DNA from: Candidatus Methanomethylophilaceae archaeon
GTDB taxonomy: Archaea > Thermoplasmatota > Thermoplasmata > Methanomassiliicoccales > Methanomethylophilaceae
Assembly: GCA_017540825.1 (NCBI GenBank)
Contig: JAFYAH010000001.1
Span: 34,564-98,563 of the forward strand
Direction of reading: 5' to 3'
Length of the DNA stretch: 64,000 nucleotides
Shown here: positions 51,251 through 60,732 of the stretch, one piece after another
Layout: each line of letters starts with the position of its first letter
Numbering within the stretch: position 1 is the first letter of the stretch
Position numbers and translations under genes: made by a program
Notes under the pieces: model-generated
Databases searched by the model: none
What the model was told of the DNA's origin: nothing
The model's input: only the letters and a program-made list of their open reading frames with translations

Positions 51251-52038
51251 TGGACGAGTCCAAGCTGAAGTATCTGAACAAATACACCAAGATCGAAGGC
51301 GGCAAGCAGGCGAAGCCCTACGTCACCAAGAACCTGGCGAAGAGCCTCTGGATCGTCAAGCCCAACTGGACCGTCTTCAAGCTGTTCTGCAAGACCGTGG
51401 CCCGCAAGCCCGTCACCGTCCTGTACCCTTACGAGAAGGAGTGGATCCCGGAGAACTACCGCGGACGCCCCGGTCTAAGGTTCGACAGGTGCGTGTCCTG
51501 CGGGATGTGCGTCCGCATGTGCCCCACCTCGTGCATAAAGCTCATCGAGGTCCCCGACGACGACGGCAAGCCCGTCATGAGGCCCCAGGTCAACGTCGGA
51601 AGGTGCGCCATGTGCGGATACTGCGCGGAGTACTGCCCGGTCGACGCCATGACGGTCACGCCCGAGTACGAGCTCGCCGAATACACAAGATACGACCTCC
51701 TCTACGGGCCCAGGAGGCTCCACTACGAGGGGACCACCCCTGGCATGGAGGTCAAGCTGGAGGTCACGCTGCCTTCCGACATCGAGAGCGGGAACCCCGA
51801 GAGGAGGCGCCCGCTGTTCGAGATCGACAGGCCCGAGCTGACCGACAGCAAATGCATAGGATGCAAGAAGTGCGCCAAGGTGTGCCCCGTGTCCGCCATA
51901 GAGATGGTCGAGAAAGGGGTCAACGACAAAGGCAAGCCCATTCTTCGTCCTAAGATCGACACAAGCAAGTGCATATGCTGCAGCAACTGCGTGGACGACT
52001 GTCCCAAGAGTGCGCTTGCCATCAAAGAGGTGCTCTGA
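51250..52038 (+). CDS. fpoI: Fpo subunit FpoI with four predicted [4Fe-4S] motifs
   Basis: 262 residues, much longer than usual FpoI/NuoI. Two CxxCxxCxxxCP motifs (C81-C91 and C119-C129) match the normal pair of clusters; two more (C202-C212 and C241-C251) form a second ferredoxin domain after a ~70-residue linker. In complexes that lack FpoF, electrons must enter from another donor such as ferredoxin or HdrD; the extra domain may be the docking or relay module (inference). Confidence 0.93.
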   Translation: MDESKLKYLNKYTKIEGGKQAKPYVTKNLAKSLWIVKPNWTVFKLFCKTVARKPVTVLYPYEKEWIPENYRGRPGLRFDRCVSCGMCVRMCPTSCIKLIEVPDDDGKPVMRPQVNVGRCAMCGYCAEYCPVDAMTVTPEYELAEYTRYDLLYGPRRLHYEGTTPGMEVKLEVTLPSDIESGNPERRRPLFEIDRPELTDSKCIGCKKCAKVCPVSAIEMVEKGVNDKGKPILRPKIDTSKCICCSNCVDDCPKSALAIKEVL

Positions 52039-52379
52039 TGGTCGCTATTATGGATCTGCTGAGCGACATCTGGTGGGGTCTAAGGGACTTCATGTACTAC
52101 TGCCTCGACAACCTGGACCTGTGCGCGTTCCTCATACTCGCGGCCATCGCGATCCTCGGGGCGATCTACGTCGTCACGGACAAAGAGGTCGTCCACAGCG
52201 CGTTCTACCTCGCGCTCGTGTTCCTTTGCATCGGGTTCGTGTACTTCTTCCTCGAGGCGGAGTTCATCGGAGTGATACAGCTCCTGGTCTACGTCGGAGC
52301 CATCACCATCCTGTTCGCGTTCAGCATCATGCTAACAAGAAGGAAGATTATGTCTAAAGGGGATGATTCGGATGAATAA
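52038..52379 (+). CDS. fpoJ: Fpo subunit FpoJ, N-terminal part (NuoJ)
   Basis: 113 residues with three helices. AAIAILGAIYVVTDKEVVHSAFYLALVFL and EFIGVIQLLVYVGAITILFAF contain the NuoJ signature. The C-terminal part of NuoJ is encoded by the next gene, the split arrangement also known in Methanosarcina. TGATG overlap with fpoI. Confidence 0.92.
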   Translation: MVAIMDLLSDIWWGLRDFMYYCLDNLDLCAFLILAAIAILGAIYVVTDKEVVHSAFYLALVFLCIGFVYFFLEAEFIGVIQLLVYVGAITILFAFSIMLTRRKIMSKGDDSDE

Positions 52380-52680
52380 GCGGACCGCGATCGGAGTTTC
52401 CGTGGCCGTAGCGCTGCTGGCAGTCCTCGTCGCCGGAGTCTACTCGTTCGACTGGGACGCCCACAACGCCAACGACGGCCCCCACGAGATCCCCACGTTC
52501 CCCACGGACGACGGGGACTCCATCTGGGTCGACGACGACAAGACCGTGCTCAGGGAGGACAGCCTCGCCTACACGATATTCGAGAAGTACGGGCTCATCC
52601 TGATCCCTCTCGCGCTGCTCATGTTCGGCGCGATGGTCGCGGGAGTCTGCATCTCCAGGGAGGAGGTCGAAGGCGAATGA
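52372..52680 (+). CDS. Fpo subunit FpoJ, C-terminal part
   Basis: 102 residues from ATG 52372, chosen because AAAGGGG lies 11 nt upstream (an ATG at 52363 would be too close to it). It has two membrane helices (about 8-24 and 67-90) flanking an acidic outside loop rich in Asp. Position between fpoJ and fpoK and its LILIPLALLMFGAMVAGVCISRE end match the second half of NuoJ. Confidence 0.82.
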   Translation: MNKRTAIGVSVAVALLAVLVAGVYSFDWDAHNANDGPHEIPTFPTDDGDSIWVDDDKTVLREDSLAYTIFEKYGLILIPLALLMFGAMVAGVCISREEVEGE

Positions 52681-52985
52681 TACCTTTCGAGTTCTTCCTG
52701 GTGCTGGCGGCCATACTGTTCGTCATAGGCGCGTACGGCGTCATGACCAAGAGCAACGCCATCATCGTGCTCATGTGCATCGAGCTCATGCTCAACGCAG
52801 CGAACATCAACTTCGTGGCGTTCGGCGCATACAACTCCGACGTCATGGGTCAGGCGTTCGTCGTCATGTCCATATCTGTGGCGGCCGCGGAGGTCGCCGT
52901 AGGCATAGCCATACTGCTCAACGCCTACAAGCTGAGAAAGACTACCGAGCTCACCGACGCGGAGCTCACTTCGCTGAGGTGGTAA
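52677..52985 (+). CDS. fpoK: Fpo subunit FpoK (NuoK)
   Basis: 102 residues, three helices. GAYGVMTKSNAIIVLMCIELMLNAANINFVAF has the two buried Glu-type positions of NuoK (MCIELMLNA). It belongs to the proton/ion path of the membrane arm. ATGA overlap with the preceding gene and 2 bp to fpoL. Confidence 0.95.
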   Translation: MIPFEFFLVLAAILFVIGAYGVMTKSNAIIVLMCIELMLNAANINFVAFGAYNSDVMGQAFVVMSISVAAAEVAVGIAILLNAYKLRKTTELTDAELTSLRW

Positions 52986-52987
52986 GC

Positions 52988-55024
52988 ATGATAGAGTACA
53001 CTTGGCTCATACCGTTCGTGCCGATGCTATGCTTCGTGCTCATCGGCATATTCGGGCAGAAGACGCCCGAGAAGGGAGGATACATCGCCATCGCAGGCGC
53101 AGCCATATCCTTCGCCCTGTCCGGGATCATCGCATTGGAGTACCTCACCGGCCCCGACTATCCCAACGTCGTGGTCGACTCGATCTGCTGGTTCCACATC
53201 GGCGACCTGCAGCTCAACCTCGGATACTACGTGGACGGCCTCACCTGCATGATGATGCTGTTCTCCTCGTTCATCTCCACTCTGATCTTCGTCTACTCCG
53301 TAGGATACATGGGAGACCAGGGCGGAAGGAAGAAGAGGTACTACGCCGAGGTCTCCATGTTCCTCAGCGGAATGCTCGGGCTCATCGTCTCCAGCAACTT
53401 CCTCGAGATGTTCATCTTCTGGGAGGTCATGGGACTGTGCTCCTACCTGCTCATCGGGTTCTGGTCCTTCAGGCACCCCGAGGGAGACGCCGCGTCCTCC
53501 AACGCCGCATCCGCAGCGAAGAAGGCGTTCCTCGTCACCCGTTTCGGAGACGTGTGCCTCATGGGAGGGCTGTTCGTCCTGCTCGGCGCGTTCGGCAGCC
53601 TCGATTTCGTCGACCTGTTCAACCCGGTCAACATCCAGAACGTGAACCCCGACACGCTCACGCTCGGCATGCTCCTCTGCTTCGGAGGAGTCATCGGAAA
53701 GAGCGCGCAGTTCCCTCTGCACGACTGGCTCCCCGACGCGATGGCCGGTCCTACCACCGTCTCGTCCCTGATTCACGCCGCGACCATGGTCAAGGCCGGA
53801 GTCTACCTCGTCGCGAGGGGATTCCCTCTGTTCGTCCAGAACCCCGACGTGATGCTGTTCGTCGGCCTCATCGGAGGCTTCACGGCGTTCTTCACCGCCA
53901 CCATGGCTCTGAACAACATGAACATAAAGAGGGTCCTGGCATATTCCACCCTCTCCCAGCTCGGATACATGATCCTGTCCCTGGGCGCAGGAGGATACCT
54001 CTTCGCTCTCGGAATGGACTCCGGTAACGCCGCCCTCATGGCCGCCGGAACCGCAGGATTCGTCGCCGGATGCTTCCACATGATGAACCACGCCTTCTTC
54101 AAGGCGCTCCTCTTCATGTGCTCCGGTTCGGTCATCCACGCGGTCGGCACGGAGGACATGCGCCTCATGGGCGGGCTGCGCAAGCAGATGCCCATCACAT
54201 CCATCACGATGCTGCTCGGATCGCTGTCCATCGCCGGATTCCCGTTCTTCAGCGGGTTCTGGTCCAAGGACCTCGTCATCGAGGCGGCTTTCGAGGCGGG
54301 AGACCACAACGTCCTGTTCATGGTCCTCTGGGTCCTCGCGATCGTCACCGCGTTCATGACCGCGTTCTACATGTTCCGCATGTGGTTCATGACGTTTATG
54401 GGCGAGAAGGGCAAGAACACCCTCCACGCTGCGGAGCACGGGCACGGCGAGTCTCCCAAGAGCATGACCGCGCCTCTCTGCATCCTCGCGGTGTTCGCTG
54501 TCGTCAGCGGATTCTTCATAATGTTCGGCCTGGACGGCATGCTCTCGTTCACCGAGCTGCCCGGCGGGTTCTTCCAGGTCGGAGGCGGCCACAGCGAAGG
54601 CTTCGAGTACTTCTCCGAGCTCTTCACCAACCCGTACACTTATCTGACCATCGTGCTGGCCCTCGTCGGCATCTACATCGCCTACCTCATGTACGCGAAG
54701 AAGAAGATCAACCCCGGCAGGTTCAACAGGGAGGGAGAGTCTGTGCTCTACAAGGTCCTCACCAAGAGATGGGGATTCCCGGACCTCTACAACCAGCTTT
54801 CCTGGAAGCTCGGTTACGGGATCGCCCGCGGAGTGGACTATGTCGACAGGCAGGTCGTAGACGGAACCGTCAACGGGCTTTCCGGCGCTGTCGTCGGCGG
54901 CGGAGAGGCCGTGAGCAGGGTCCAGACCGGAGACGTGCACGACTACTCGTCCGTCGTCCTTCTGGGCATCGCCGTGCTCGCGGTGCTGTTCATCGTCATA
55001 GCCAAGATAATGGGAGGTATCTGA
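52988..55024 (+). CDS. fpoL: Fpo subunit FpoL (NuoL, antiporter-like)
   Basis: 678 residues, about 15 helices with the long C-terminal lateral-helix region. Antiporter core features: FIFWEVMGLCSYLLIGFW, GKSAQFPLHDWLPDAMAGPTTVSSLIHAATMVKAGVYL (seen in pieces) with the conserved Lys and His, and KALLFMCSGSVIHA. It is the distal ion-pumping subunit. The usual order L-M-N follows. Confidence 0.96.
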   Translation: MIEYTWLIPFVPMLCFVLIGIFGQKTPEKGGYIAIAGAAISFALSGIIALEYLTGPDYPNVVVDSICWFHIGDLQLNLGYYVDGLTCMMMLFSSFISTLIFVYSVGYMGDQGGRKKRYYAEVSMFLSGMLGLIVSSNFLEMFIFWEVMGLCSYLLIGFWSFRHPEGDAASSNAASAAKKAFLVTRFGDVCLMGGLFVLLGAFGSLDFVDLFNPVNIQNVNPDTLTLGMLLCFGGVIGKSAQFPLHDWLPDAMAGPTTVSSLIHAATMVKAGVYLVARGFPLFVQNPDVMLFVGLIGGFTAFFTATMALNNMNIKRVLAYSTLSQLGYMILSLGAGGYLFALGMDSGNAALMAAGTAGFVAGCFHMMNHAFFKALLFMCSGSVIHAVGTEDMRLMGGLRKQMPITSITMLLGSLSIAGFPFFSGFWSKDLVIEAAFEAGDHNVLFMVLWVLAIVTAFMTAFYMFRMWFMTFMGEKGKNTLHAAEHGHGESPKSMTAPLCILAVFAVVSGFFIMFGLDGMLSFTELPGGFFQVGGGHSEGFEYFSELFTNPYTYLTIVLALVGIYIAYLMYAKKKINPGRFNREGESVLYKVLTKRWGFPDLYNQLSWKLGYGIARGVDYVDRQVVDGTVNGLSGAVVGGGEAVSRVQTGDVHDYSSVVLLGIAVLAVLFIVIAKIMGGI

Positions 55025-55025
55025 G

Positions 55026-56540
55026 ATGGATTTCCCAATCCTTTCCTTGCTCATCCTCGTGCCCATGATCGGAGCCGTGCTGACCCTGGTCATGGGAGGC
55101 GGCAGGCAGAAGTCTGCCAAGTACGTGGCAGCGGCCTTCTCCGCGGTGACCCTCGTCCTGGCGCTGTTCGTCCTGTTCAACAGCGACAGCTTCAGCTCCA
55201 TGTCCGAGAGCTACGAGTGGATCAAGACCGACTTCGTCTCCATCAGCTTCTCGCTGGCGGTGGACGGGCTCAGCATACTGATGGTCTTCCTGACCGCTCT
55301 GCTGGTGTTCCTGGTGGTCGTGTTCTCCGCGGAAGCCGAGGAGGTCGAGACCGACAGGCCCAACTACTTCCACACGCTGCTCCTGGCGATGGAGGTCGGG
55401 CTCATGGGAGTCTACATGGCGTCGGACTACTTCCTGTTCTACGTCATGTGGGAGGTCACCCTCATACCCATGTACTTCATGATCTCCTGGTACGGAGGAC
55501 CTCGCAGGCACTACGCCGCGATCAAGTTCTTCATCTACACCCACGTGGCGTCGCTGGTCATGCTGATCGGAATATTCGCCATGGGATTCAAGGCGGCGGA
55601 GGTCACCGGCGTGGTGGACTTCTCCTTCGCGTCCATCGCGACCGTGATGCACGGAGTCGAGGAAGGCTTCCAGGCCCTCGTGTTCGCCCTGCTGTTCTTC
55701 GGGTTCGCGGTCAAGATGCCCGCTGTGCCCTTCCACACATGGCTGCCCGACGCGCACACCGAGGCGCCCACCGGCGGATCCGTCCTCCTGGCCGGAGTCA
55801 TGCTGAAGATGGGTTCCTACGGTATCATACGCATATGCCTCGAGGCCCTCCCGCTGGGAGCGTCCTACTGGCAGTGGGTCATCATCGCCATCGGACTGGT
55901 GTCCATCGTGTACGGCGCCTACGCCTGCATAGCCCAGAAGGACCTCAAGAAGATGGTCGCGTTCTCGTCCATCAGCCACATGGGAATGGTCATGCTCGGC
56001 ATCGGATGCCTGAGCGACGCGGGAATAACCTTCGCGGTGTTCCAGATGTTCGCGCACGGCCTGATCACCGCCATCCTGTTCATGGTGTGCGGTATGACCG
56101 GCCACAAGGTCGGGACCAGAGAGATACCTCTCCTCGGAGGCCTCGCCGGGAAGATGCCGGTGTACGCCACGTTCATGATGTTCGCGTTCATGGCCTCGCT
56201 CGGCCTGCCCGGTCTCGTAGGGTTCTGGGGAGAGTTCCCTGTCATATTCGCGTTCTACGAGTTCATCGTAGCCAACGACATGCTGTGGCTCCTCCTGTTC
56301 TGCATGCTGTCCCTCATGCTCACCGCAGGGTACTACCTGTGGGCCATGCAGAGGACGCTGTTCGGGCCCGAGACCACCAAGATCGACCTCTCCCATGCCC
56401 ACGACGTCAGCAAGACCGAGTTCGCCGCGATGGCGGTGCTCTGCGTCCTCGTCGCGTTCTTCGGAATGTGGCCCGACGCCGCGCTCCAGTTCATCGAGCC
56501 TTACACTGACGGCCTCATCGATATCCTCGGGGTGATCTGA
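55026..56540 (+). CDS. fpoM: Fpo subunit FpoM (NuoM, antiporter-like)
   Basis: 504 residues, 14 helices. YVMWEVTLIPMYFMISWYGG, AVPFHTWLPDAHTEAPTGGS and the Lys-containing GVMLKMGSYGIIRI are NuoM signatures. Second of three ion-pumping subunits; its stop overlaps the fpoN ATG (TGATG). Confidence 0.96.
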   Translation: MDFPILSLLILVPMIGAVLTLVMGGGRQKSAKYVAAAFSAVTLVLALFVLFNSDSFSSMSESYEWIKTDFVSISFSLAVDGLSILMVFLTALLVFLVVVFSAEAEEVETDRPNYFHTLLLAMEVGLMGVYMASDYFLFYVMWEVTLIPMYFMISWYGGPRRHYAAIKFFIYTHVASLVMLIGIFAMGFKAAEVTGVVDFSFASIATVMHGVEEGFQALVFALLFFGFAVKMPAVPFHTWLPDAHTEAPTGGSVLLAGVMLKMGSYGIIRICLEALPLGASYWQWVIIAIGLVSIVYGAYACIAQKDLKKMVAFSSISHMGMVMLGIGCLSDAGITFAVFQMFAHGLITAILFMVCGMTGHKVGTREIPLLGGLAGKMPVYATFMMFAFMASLGLPGLVGFWGEFPVIFAFYEFIVANDMLWLLLFCMLSLMLTAGYYLWAMQRTLFGPETTKIDLSHAHDVSKTEFAAMAVLCVLVAFFGMWPDAALQFIEPYTDGLIDILGVI

Positions 56541-58036
56541 TGGATTTCACCAGCATATTCGGAGACTATACCGCGATAGCGCCCATGATCATACTCCTGA
56601 TCGGAGCGCTCGTGGCGCCCGGGGTCCACCTCCTGGGCAAGAAGCGCACCGCGACCTGGGGATTCGCCCTGGCCGTGGTCATCGTCTCGATGGTCATCAA
56701 CGTCCTGATGCTCGTCGACGGATGGACCGGAAGCACCCTCGGAATGGTGTACTACACCGACTACTCCGGGCTGATGATGCTCCTGTTCCAGATCGTGCTG
56801 TTCCTCGCCGTCGTGGTGTCCAACGCCAGCGTCGAGACCACCAGGTTCAACGTCGGCGCGTACTACGCCCTGCTGATGGCGGCCTCCACCGGAATGATGT
56901 TCGTCGCCGGGTCCCAGGACCTGATGATGATCTTCGTCGGCGTGGAGCTCACCAGCATCTCGTCCTACGCAGCCGTGTCCATGAAGAGGAACGACGCCAG
57001 GGCGGCCGAGGCTGCCGTGAAGTACGTCATCATCGGAGGAATGTCCACCGCTCTGACCCTTTACGGGATATCGATGCTCTACGGCCTCACTGGCACCACG
57101 AACATCGCGGCCATCGCCGCCACCACCAGCATCACGGGCATCAGCTTCGTGTTCGGCATCGCCCTCGTGGCCATGATCGCCGGATACGGGTTCAAGATCG
57201 CCGCCGTGCCCTTCCACATGTGGGCGCCCGACGTGTACGAGGGAGCCGCCACTCCCGTCTCTCTGTTCCTGGCTACAGGTTCCAAGAAGATGGGTCTGAG
57301 CGTCTTCTTCCAGATCTTCCTGATAATGTTCGTCTCCGGAACGGCGTGCGCCAAGATCGCGGGGCCGGAGGTCCAGTACCTCTTCGCCATCATCGCGGCG
57401 GTCACCATGACCGTCGGGAACATCGTCGCCATCGCGCAGAACAACATCAAGAGGATGCTCGCGTACTCCTCCATCGCCCAGGCAGGGTACATCCTGATCG
57501 TCATGGCCGTGATGTCCGAGTACGCTCTGAGCGCAGGGCTCTTCCACATGTTCACCCACGTGTTCATGAAGGGAGGCGCCTTCCTCGTCGTCGGAGCGCT
57601 CATATGCGCCGGAATCGGCGAGAAGATCTCCGACTACAGAGGCCTCGCGAAGAGGGCACCGTTCATGGCGGCCGCCATGATGCTGTTCCTGTTCTCGCTC
57701 GCCGGTATCCCGCCGCTCGCAGGGTTCACGTCCAAGTTCTTCCTGTTCTCGTCCACGATGGGAGTGGGAACCGCCGCCGGGATCTCCCTGGAGTCCCAGT
57801 GGATCTGGCTTGCGTTCGTGGCCATCCTCAACTCCGCCATATCCCTGTACTACTACGCAAGGGTCGTCAAGACCATGTACGTGGACACCGGGGAGTCGGC
57901 TGAGAGGATCAAGGTGCCTGCTGCGTTCACCGTGGCCATCGCGATCTGCCTCGTGGCGGTCGTCGTCCTCGGTGTGTACCCCCAGCTCATATTCGACCTG
58001 TGCGAGACCGCGTCCCACGCGCTGCTCTTCGCCTGA
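56540..58036 (+). CDS. fpoN: Fpo subunit FpoN (NuoN, antiporter-like)
   Basis: 498 residues, 14 helices. FVGVELTSISSYAAVSMKR, AVPFHMWAPDVYEGAATPVS and FMKGGAFLVVGALI are NuoN signatures. Last gene of the operon; no fpoO or fpoF follows, and a UUCG hairpin lies 13 bp after the stop. Confidence 0.96.
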   Translation: MDFTSIFGDYTAIAPMIILLIGALVAPGVHLLGKKRTATWGFALAVVIVSMVINVLMLVDGWTGSTLGMVYYTDYSGLMMLLFQIVLFLAVVVSNASVETTRFNVGAYYALLMAASTGMMFVAGSQDLMMIFVGVELTSISSYAAVSMKRNDARAAEAAVKYVIIGGMSTALTLYGISMLYGLTGTTNIAAIAATTSITGISFVFGIALVAMIAGYGFKIAAVPFHMWAPDVYEGAATPVSLFLATGSKKMGLSVFFQIFLIMFVSGTACAKIAGPEVQYLFAIIAAVTMTVGNIVAIAQNNIKRMLAYSSIAQAGYILIVMAVMSEYALSAGLFHMFTHVFMKGGAFLVVGALICAGIGEKISDYRGLAKRAPFMAAAMMLFLFSLAGIPPLAGFTSKFFLFSSTMGVGTAAGISLESQWIWLAFVAILNSAISLYYYARVVKTMYVDTGESAERIKVPAAFTVAIAICLVAVVVLGVYPQLIFDLCETASHALLFA

Positions 58037-58048
58037 GCCGATCCTCAA

Positions 58049-58062
58049 GGGCCTTCGGGCCC
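58049..58062 (+). terminator. UUCG-loop hairpin after fpoN
   Basis: GGGCC-TTCG-GGCCC followed by a pyrimidine-rich stretch ending in ACTTTTC; identical stem-loop to that after the giant gene. Confidence 0.6.
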
Positions 58063-58174
58063 AAACCTCTTACTTTTCTGTCATCCTCCGCTGGCCGTCC
58101 GGGGATGGATGGGTCGCGGCGTCCGGGTCCGTCCAATACCCAACGATTAAGTAGTGTCTGCCGATGTGGGGTCA

Positions 58175-59140
58175 ATGGATGAGCCTTGGCACTCCTGCAT
58201 CGACGACGAACTCGCATCCTGCGAAAGACTGATGGAGGAGTCTCTATGCTTCGAGAACGAAGAGCTGACCGAGATGTGCCGCTACGTGGTGCTATCCGGC
58301 GGGAAGAGGCTCAGGCCGTCCATGTGCATCTTATCCTATCGTGCGTGCGGAGGCGAGGACAGCAGCGTGCCTGTGGCCATAGGCTCCGCCTTCGAGATCG
58401 TCCACAGCGCCACCCTCATCCACGACGACATCAACGACCAGGGCGAGATCAGACGCGGCCGGAAGACCCTCCACAAGGAGTACACCCTGACCAAGGCGAT
58501 AGTGGCGGGGGACTGCATGTTCACCATAGGGTTCCGCCTCCTGTCCGGAGTGAAGTCGGAGGTGGTCGACTACATAGTCGGGGCTTCCGGCGCAATGGGG
58601 GCGGGGGAGTTCGTCCAGAAGGACCACGAGCACGCCTCCGGCGTCACCGAGGACGACTATATGCAGATAATCTCGGGCAAGACCGCCGAGCTGTTCAAGG
58701 CCTGCGCCATGTCCGGTGCCTACGTCGCTGGAGGGAGCAAGGAGCAGGTGGACGCGCTGGGCATGTTCGCATACAAGGTCGGCCTGGCCTTCCAGATAGT
58801 GGACGACACCCTGGACGTGGTCGGCGACCCGCACAGCATGGGCAAGGCCGTGGGCACGGACCTCCTCGAGGGGAAGCCCACGCTGCCTGTTATATACGCC
58901 ATGCAGGACGAGGCCCACGGGGACGAGATAAAGGCCCTGTTCGAGGAGCCGGACGTCACGCGCGACATCGTGGTCAGGACGCTCAGGCTGATATCCATGA
59001 CCGACTCGGTGCCCAGATGCCTGGAGAAGGCTCGCGAGATCGTGAGGGAGGCCTCTCGCATCCTGGACCCGATCCCCGACTCGATATACAAGAGGTCTCT
59101 TCTGAGCCTCGCTTCGTACATAGTCGACCGCGACAGGTGA
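58175..59140 (+). CDS. Trans-prenyl diphosphate synthase (GGPP/FPP synthase type)
   Basis: 321 residues from ATG 58175, preceded by GGGGT; a GTG at 58154 is an alternative start. First Asp-rich motif LIHDDINDQ and second VDDTLDVVGD, with the GGKRLRP isopentenyl-diphosphate site near residue 47. It elongates allylic diphosphates for membrane ether lipids. Neighbouring geranylgeranyl reductase starts 4 bp later, so the pair makes and saturates lipid chains. Chain length cannot be fixed from sequence by eye. Confidence 0.93.
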   Translation: MDEPWHSCIDDELASCERLMEESLCFENEELTEMCRYVVLSGGKRLRPSMCILSYRACGGEDSSVPVAIGSAFEIVHSATLIHDDINDQGEIRRGRKTLHKEYTLTKAIVAGDCMFTIGFRLLSGVKSEVVDYIVGASGAMGAGEFVQKDHEHASGVTEDDYMQIISGKTAELFKACAMSGAYVAGGSKEQVDALGMFAYKVGLAFQIVDDTLDVVGDPHSMGKAVGTDLLEGKPTLPVIYAMQDEAHGDEIKALFEEPDVTRDIVVRTLRLISMTDSVPRCLEKAREIVREASRILDPIPDSIYKRSLLSLASYIVDRDR

Positions 59141-59144
59141 TACG

Positions 59145-60239
59145 ATGGCCGACAGAACCAAGGTGGATGTTTTGGTCGTGGGCTCCGGGCCCGCAGGGAG
59201 CACCGCCGCGCTGTATGCGGCCAAGGGCGGGGCAAGCGTGATGATGCTGGAGAGGCGCTCCGCGGTCGGGACGCCCGTGAGGTGCGGGGAGTACATGCCG
59301 TCCAACGGGGAGATCGTGAAGATGTTCCCCAACCTTACCGACGAGGACTCGCTCTTCGACATACCCTCCAAGCTCGTCTGCAGGGAGACCCTGGGCATCA
59401 AGCTGGTGGACCCCAAGGACAAGGTCACCCTCCTGGACATGCCGGGATACACCATAGACAGGGACCTGTTCGACCAGTTCCTGGCCAAGCGCGCCGTCGA
59501 GGAGGGGGCCGAGCTCGTCACCCGCTGCGCCTTCGACGCCATCGACGGCGGGGTCGCCAGGACGTCGGATGGCGACATAGAGTACAAGGTCATCATAGGC
59601 GCCGACGGGCCGGGGTCGCGCGTCGCCCAGAGCCTCGGCCTGAGCAGGAACAGGAACCCCTACCCCGCCGTCTCGGCGCAGGTGAAGGGGGACTTCGAGC
59701 CCTATCTGTACATGTTCTTCGGCGACATCGCCCCCGGGGCGTACAGCTGGATCATACCCAAGGACGGCCGCGCCAACGTGGGCGTCGGATGCTCCCCCAG
59801 GTTCTCCCAGGGGAAGGTCACCGACTACTTCGACAGGTTCGCCGAGAAGCGCGGGTTCTCCGAGCACACCAGGGTCGGCGGGAAGTACGTTCCCAGCGAG
59901 GGCCCCGTGCCCAGGACCGTGGCAGGGAACGGCATGCTGATAGGCGACTCCGCCGGACAGGTCATCTCCGTCAACGGAGGCGGTATACCCCTGGCCATGA
60001 TAGCCGGGCGCATCGGCGGGACCGTCGCGGCGGCCAACATCAAGTCTTCGTCCCCCTTGGAGGACTACGAGGCCCAGTGGAGGCGTATCATGGAGAAGCC
60101 CCTGAAGACGGCGGCCTTCAACAAGAAGCTGGCCGACATGTTCGCGTTCAGGTCCGAATGGAGCACCGGATTCTGCATGAAGGCCCTCGGGAAGCGCAGG
60201 CTCAACAAGCTGATAAGGTGCCAGAGCCTGTTCCCGTGA
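59145..60239 (+). CDS. Digeranylgeranylglycerophospholipid reductase
   Basis: 364 residues of the geranylgeranyl reductase family. VLVVGSGPAGSTAALYAA is the FAD-binding motif, GTPVRCGEYMPSN contains the family Cys, and LIGDSAGQVISVNGGGIPLAM binds FAD. It saturates the isoprenoid chains of archaeal membrane lipids. Operon partner is the prenyl synthase. Its 3' end overlaps the convergent nob1 gene by 38 bp. Confidence 0.9.
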   Translation: MADRTKVDVLVVGSGPAGSTAALYAAKGGASVMMLERRSAVGTPVRCGEYMPSNGEIVKMFPNLTDEDSLFDIPSKLVCRETLGIKLVDPKDKVTLLDMPGYTIDRDLFDQFLAKRAVEEGAELVTRCAFDAIDGGVARTSDGDIEYKVIIGADGPGSRVAQSLGLSRNRNPYPAVSAQVKGDFEPYLYMFFGDIAPGAYSWIIPKDGRANVGVGCSPRFSQGKVTDYFDRFAEKRGFSEHTRVGGKYVPSEGPVPRTVAGNGMLIGDSAGQVISVNGGGIPLAMIAGRIGGTVAAANIKSSSPLEDYEAQWRRIMEKPLKTAAFNKKLADMFAFRSEWSTGFCMKALGKRRLNKLIRCQSLFP

Positions 60240-60732
60240 TGTTCTGCCTTTGCTTCAGCGATCTGAGATGAAGCGATCGCCTTCTGCACGTCTTCAGCTG
60301 CGAGCCGCATATCGGGCAGTCGGGCATGCTCTCCTTGTAGACCTTTCCGCATCCGACGCACCTGTACTTCCATCTGAGGACCTTCTTTATCCCGGACATC
60401 CCGATCGCATGGAACCCTATCCCCATGACGGCCGCGACGTTCTGTATGGAGTAGTCGTCCGACCAGATGGTGCCTCCCACGTCTACCGCCAGGGCCAGCA
60501 CCGTCATGTCCACTGGCGAGAGCCTCCCTATGTCCCCGGTGCTCTTCGCGGCGGCCTTGACCTTCTCCAGCGACTCCTTGGAGCATTCCATGACGTGGAC
60601 CATGTCCCCCCACAGTGCTAGGCGGGGGTCCTCGTGCTTCTCCAGCTCTCTTATGACGCCCAGCGGGCACACATGGTCCTCCTCGGGGAGGGCGTCCATG
60701 GAGAAGAACGCGGAGCTGTCCAGAACAATCAT
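60202..60732 (-). CDS. nob1: Ribosome biogenesis endonuclease Nob1
   Basis: 176 residues from ATG 60732 (MIVLDSSAFFSM); the frame extends upstream but this is the conserved PIN start. PIN domain acidic residues include D5 and the later DMTVLALA and DDY; a zinc ribbon CVGCGK...CPICG closes the protein. Nob1 cuts pre-16S rRNA to form the mature 3' end. The tail of ~25 basic residues lies in the overlap with the convergent reductase gene. Confidence 0.92.
   Translation of the reverse strand: MIVLDSSAFFSMDALPEEDHVCPLGVIRELEKHEDPRLALWGDMVHVMECSKESLEKVKAAAKSTGDIGRLSPVDMTVLALAVDVGGTIWSDDYSIQNVAAVMGIGFHAIGMSGIKKVLRWKYRCVGCGKVYKESMPDCPICGSQLKTCRRRSLHLRSLKQRQNITGTGSGTLSAC

Noticed and set aside
53027..55201. 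724-codon open frame antisense to fpoL
   Set aside because: Shadow of a real membrane-protein gene; the translation is a low-complexity Glu/His/Val/Arg string.
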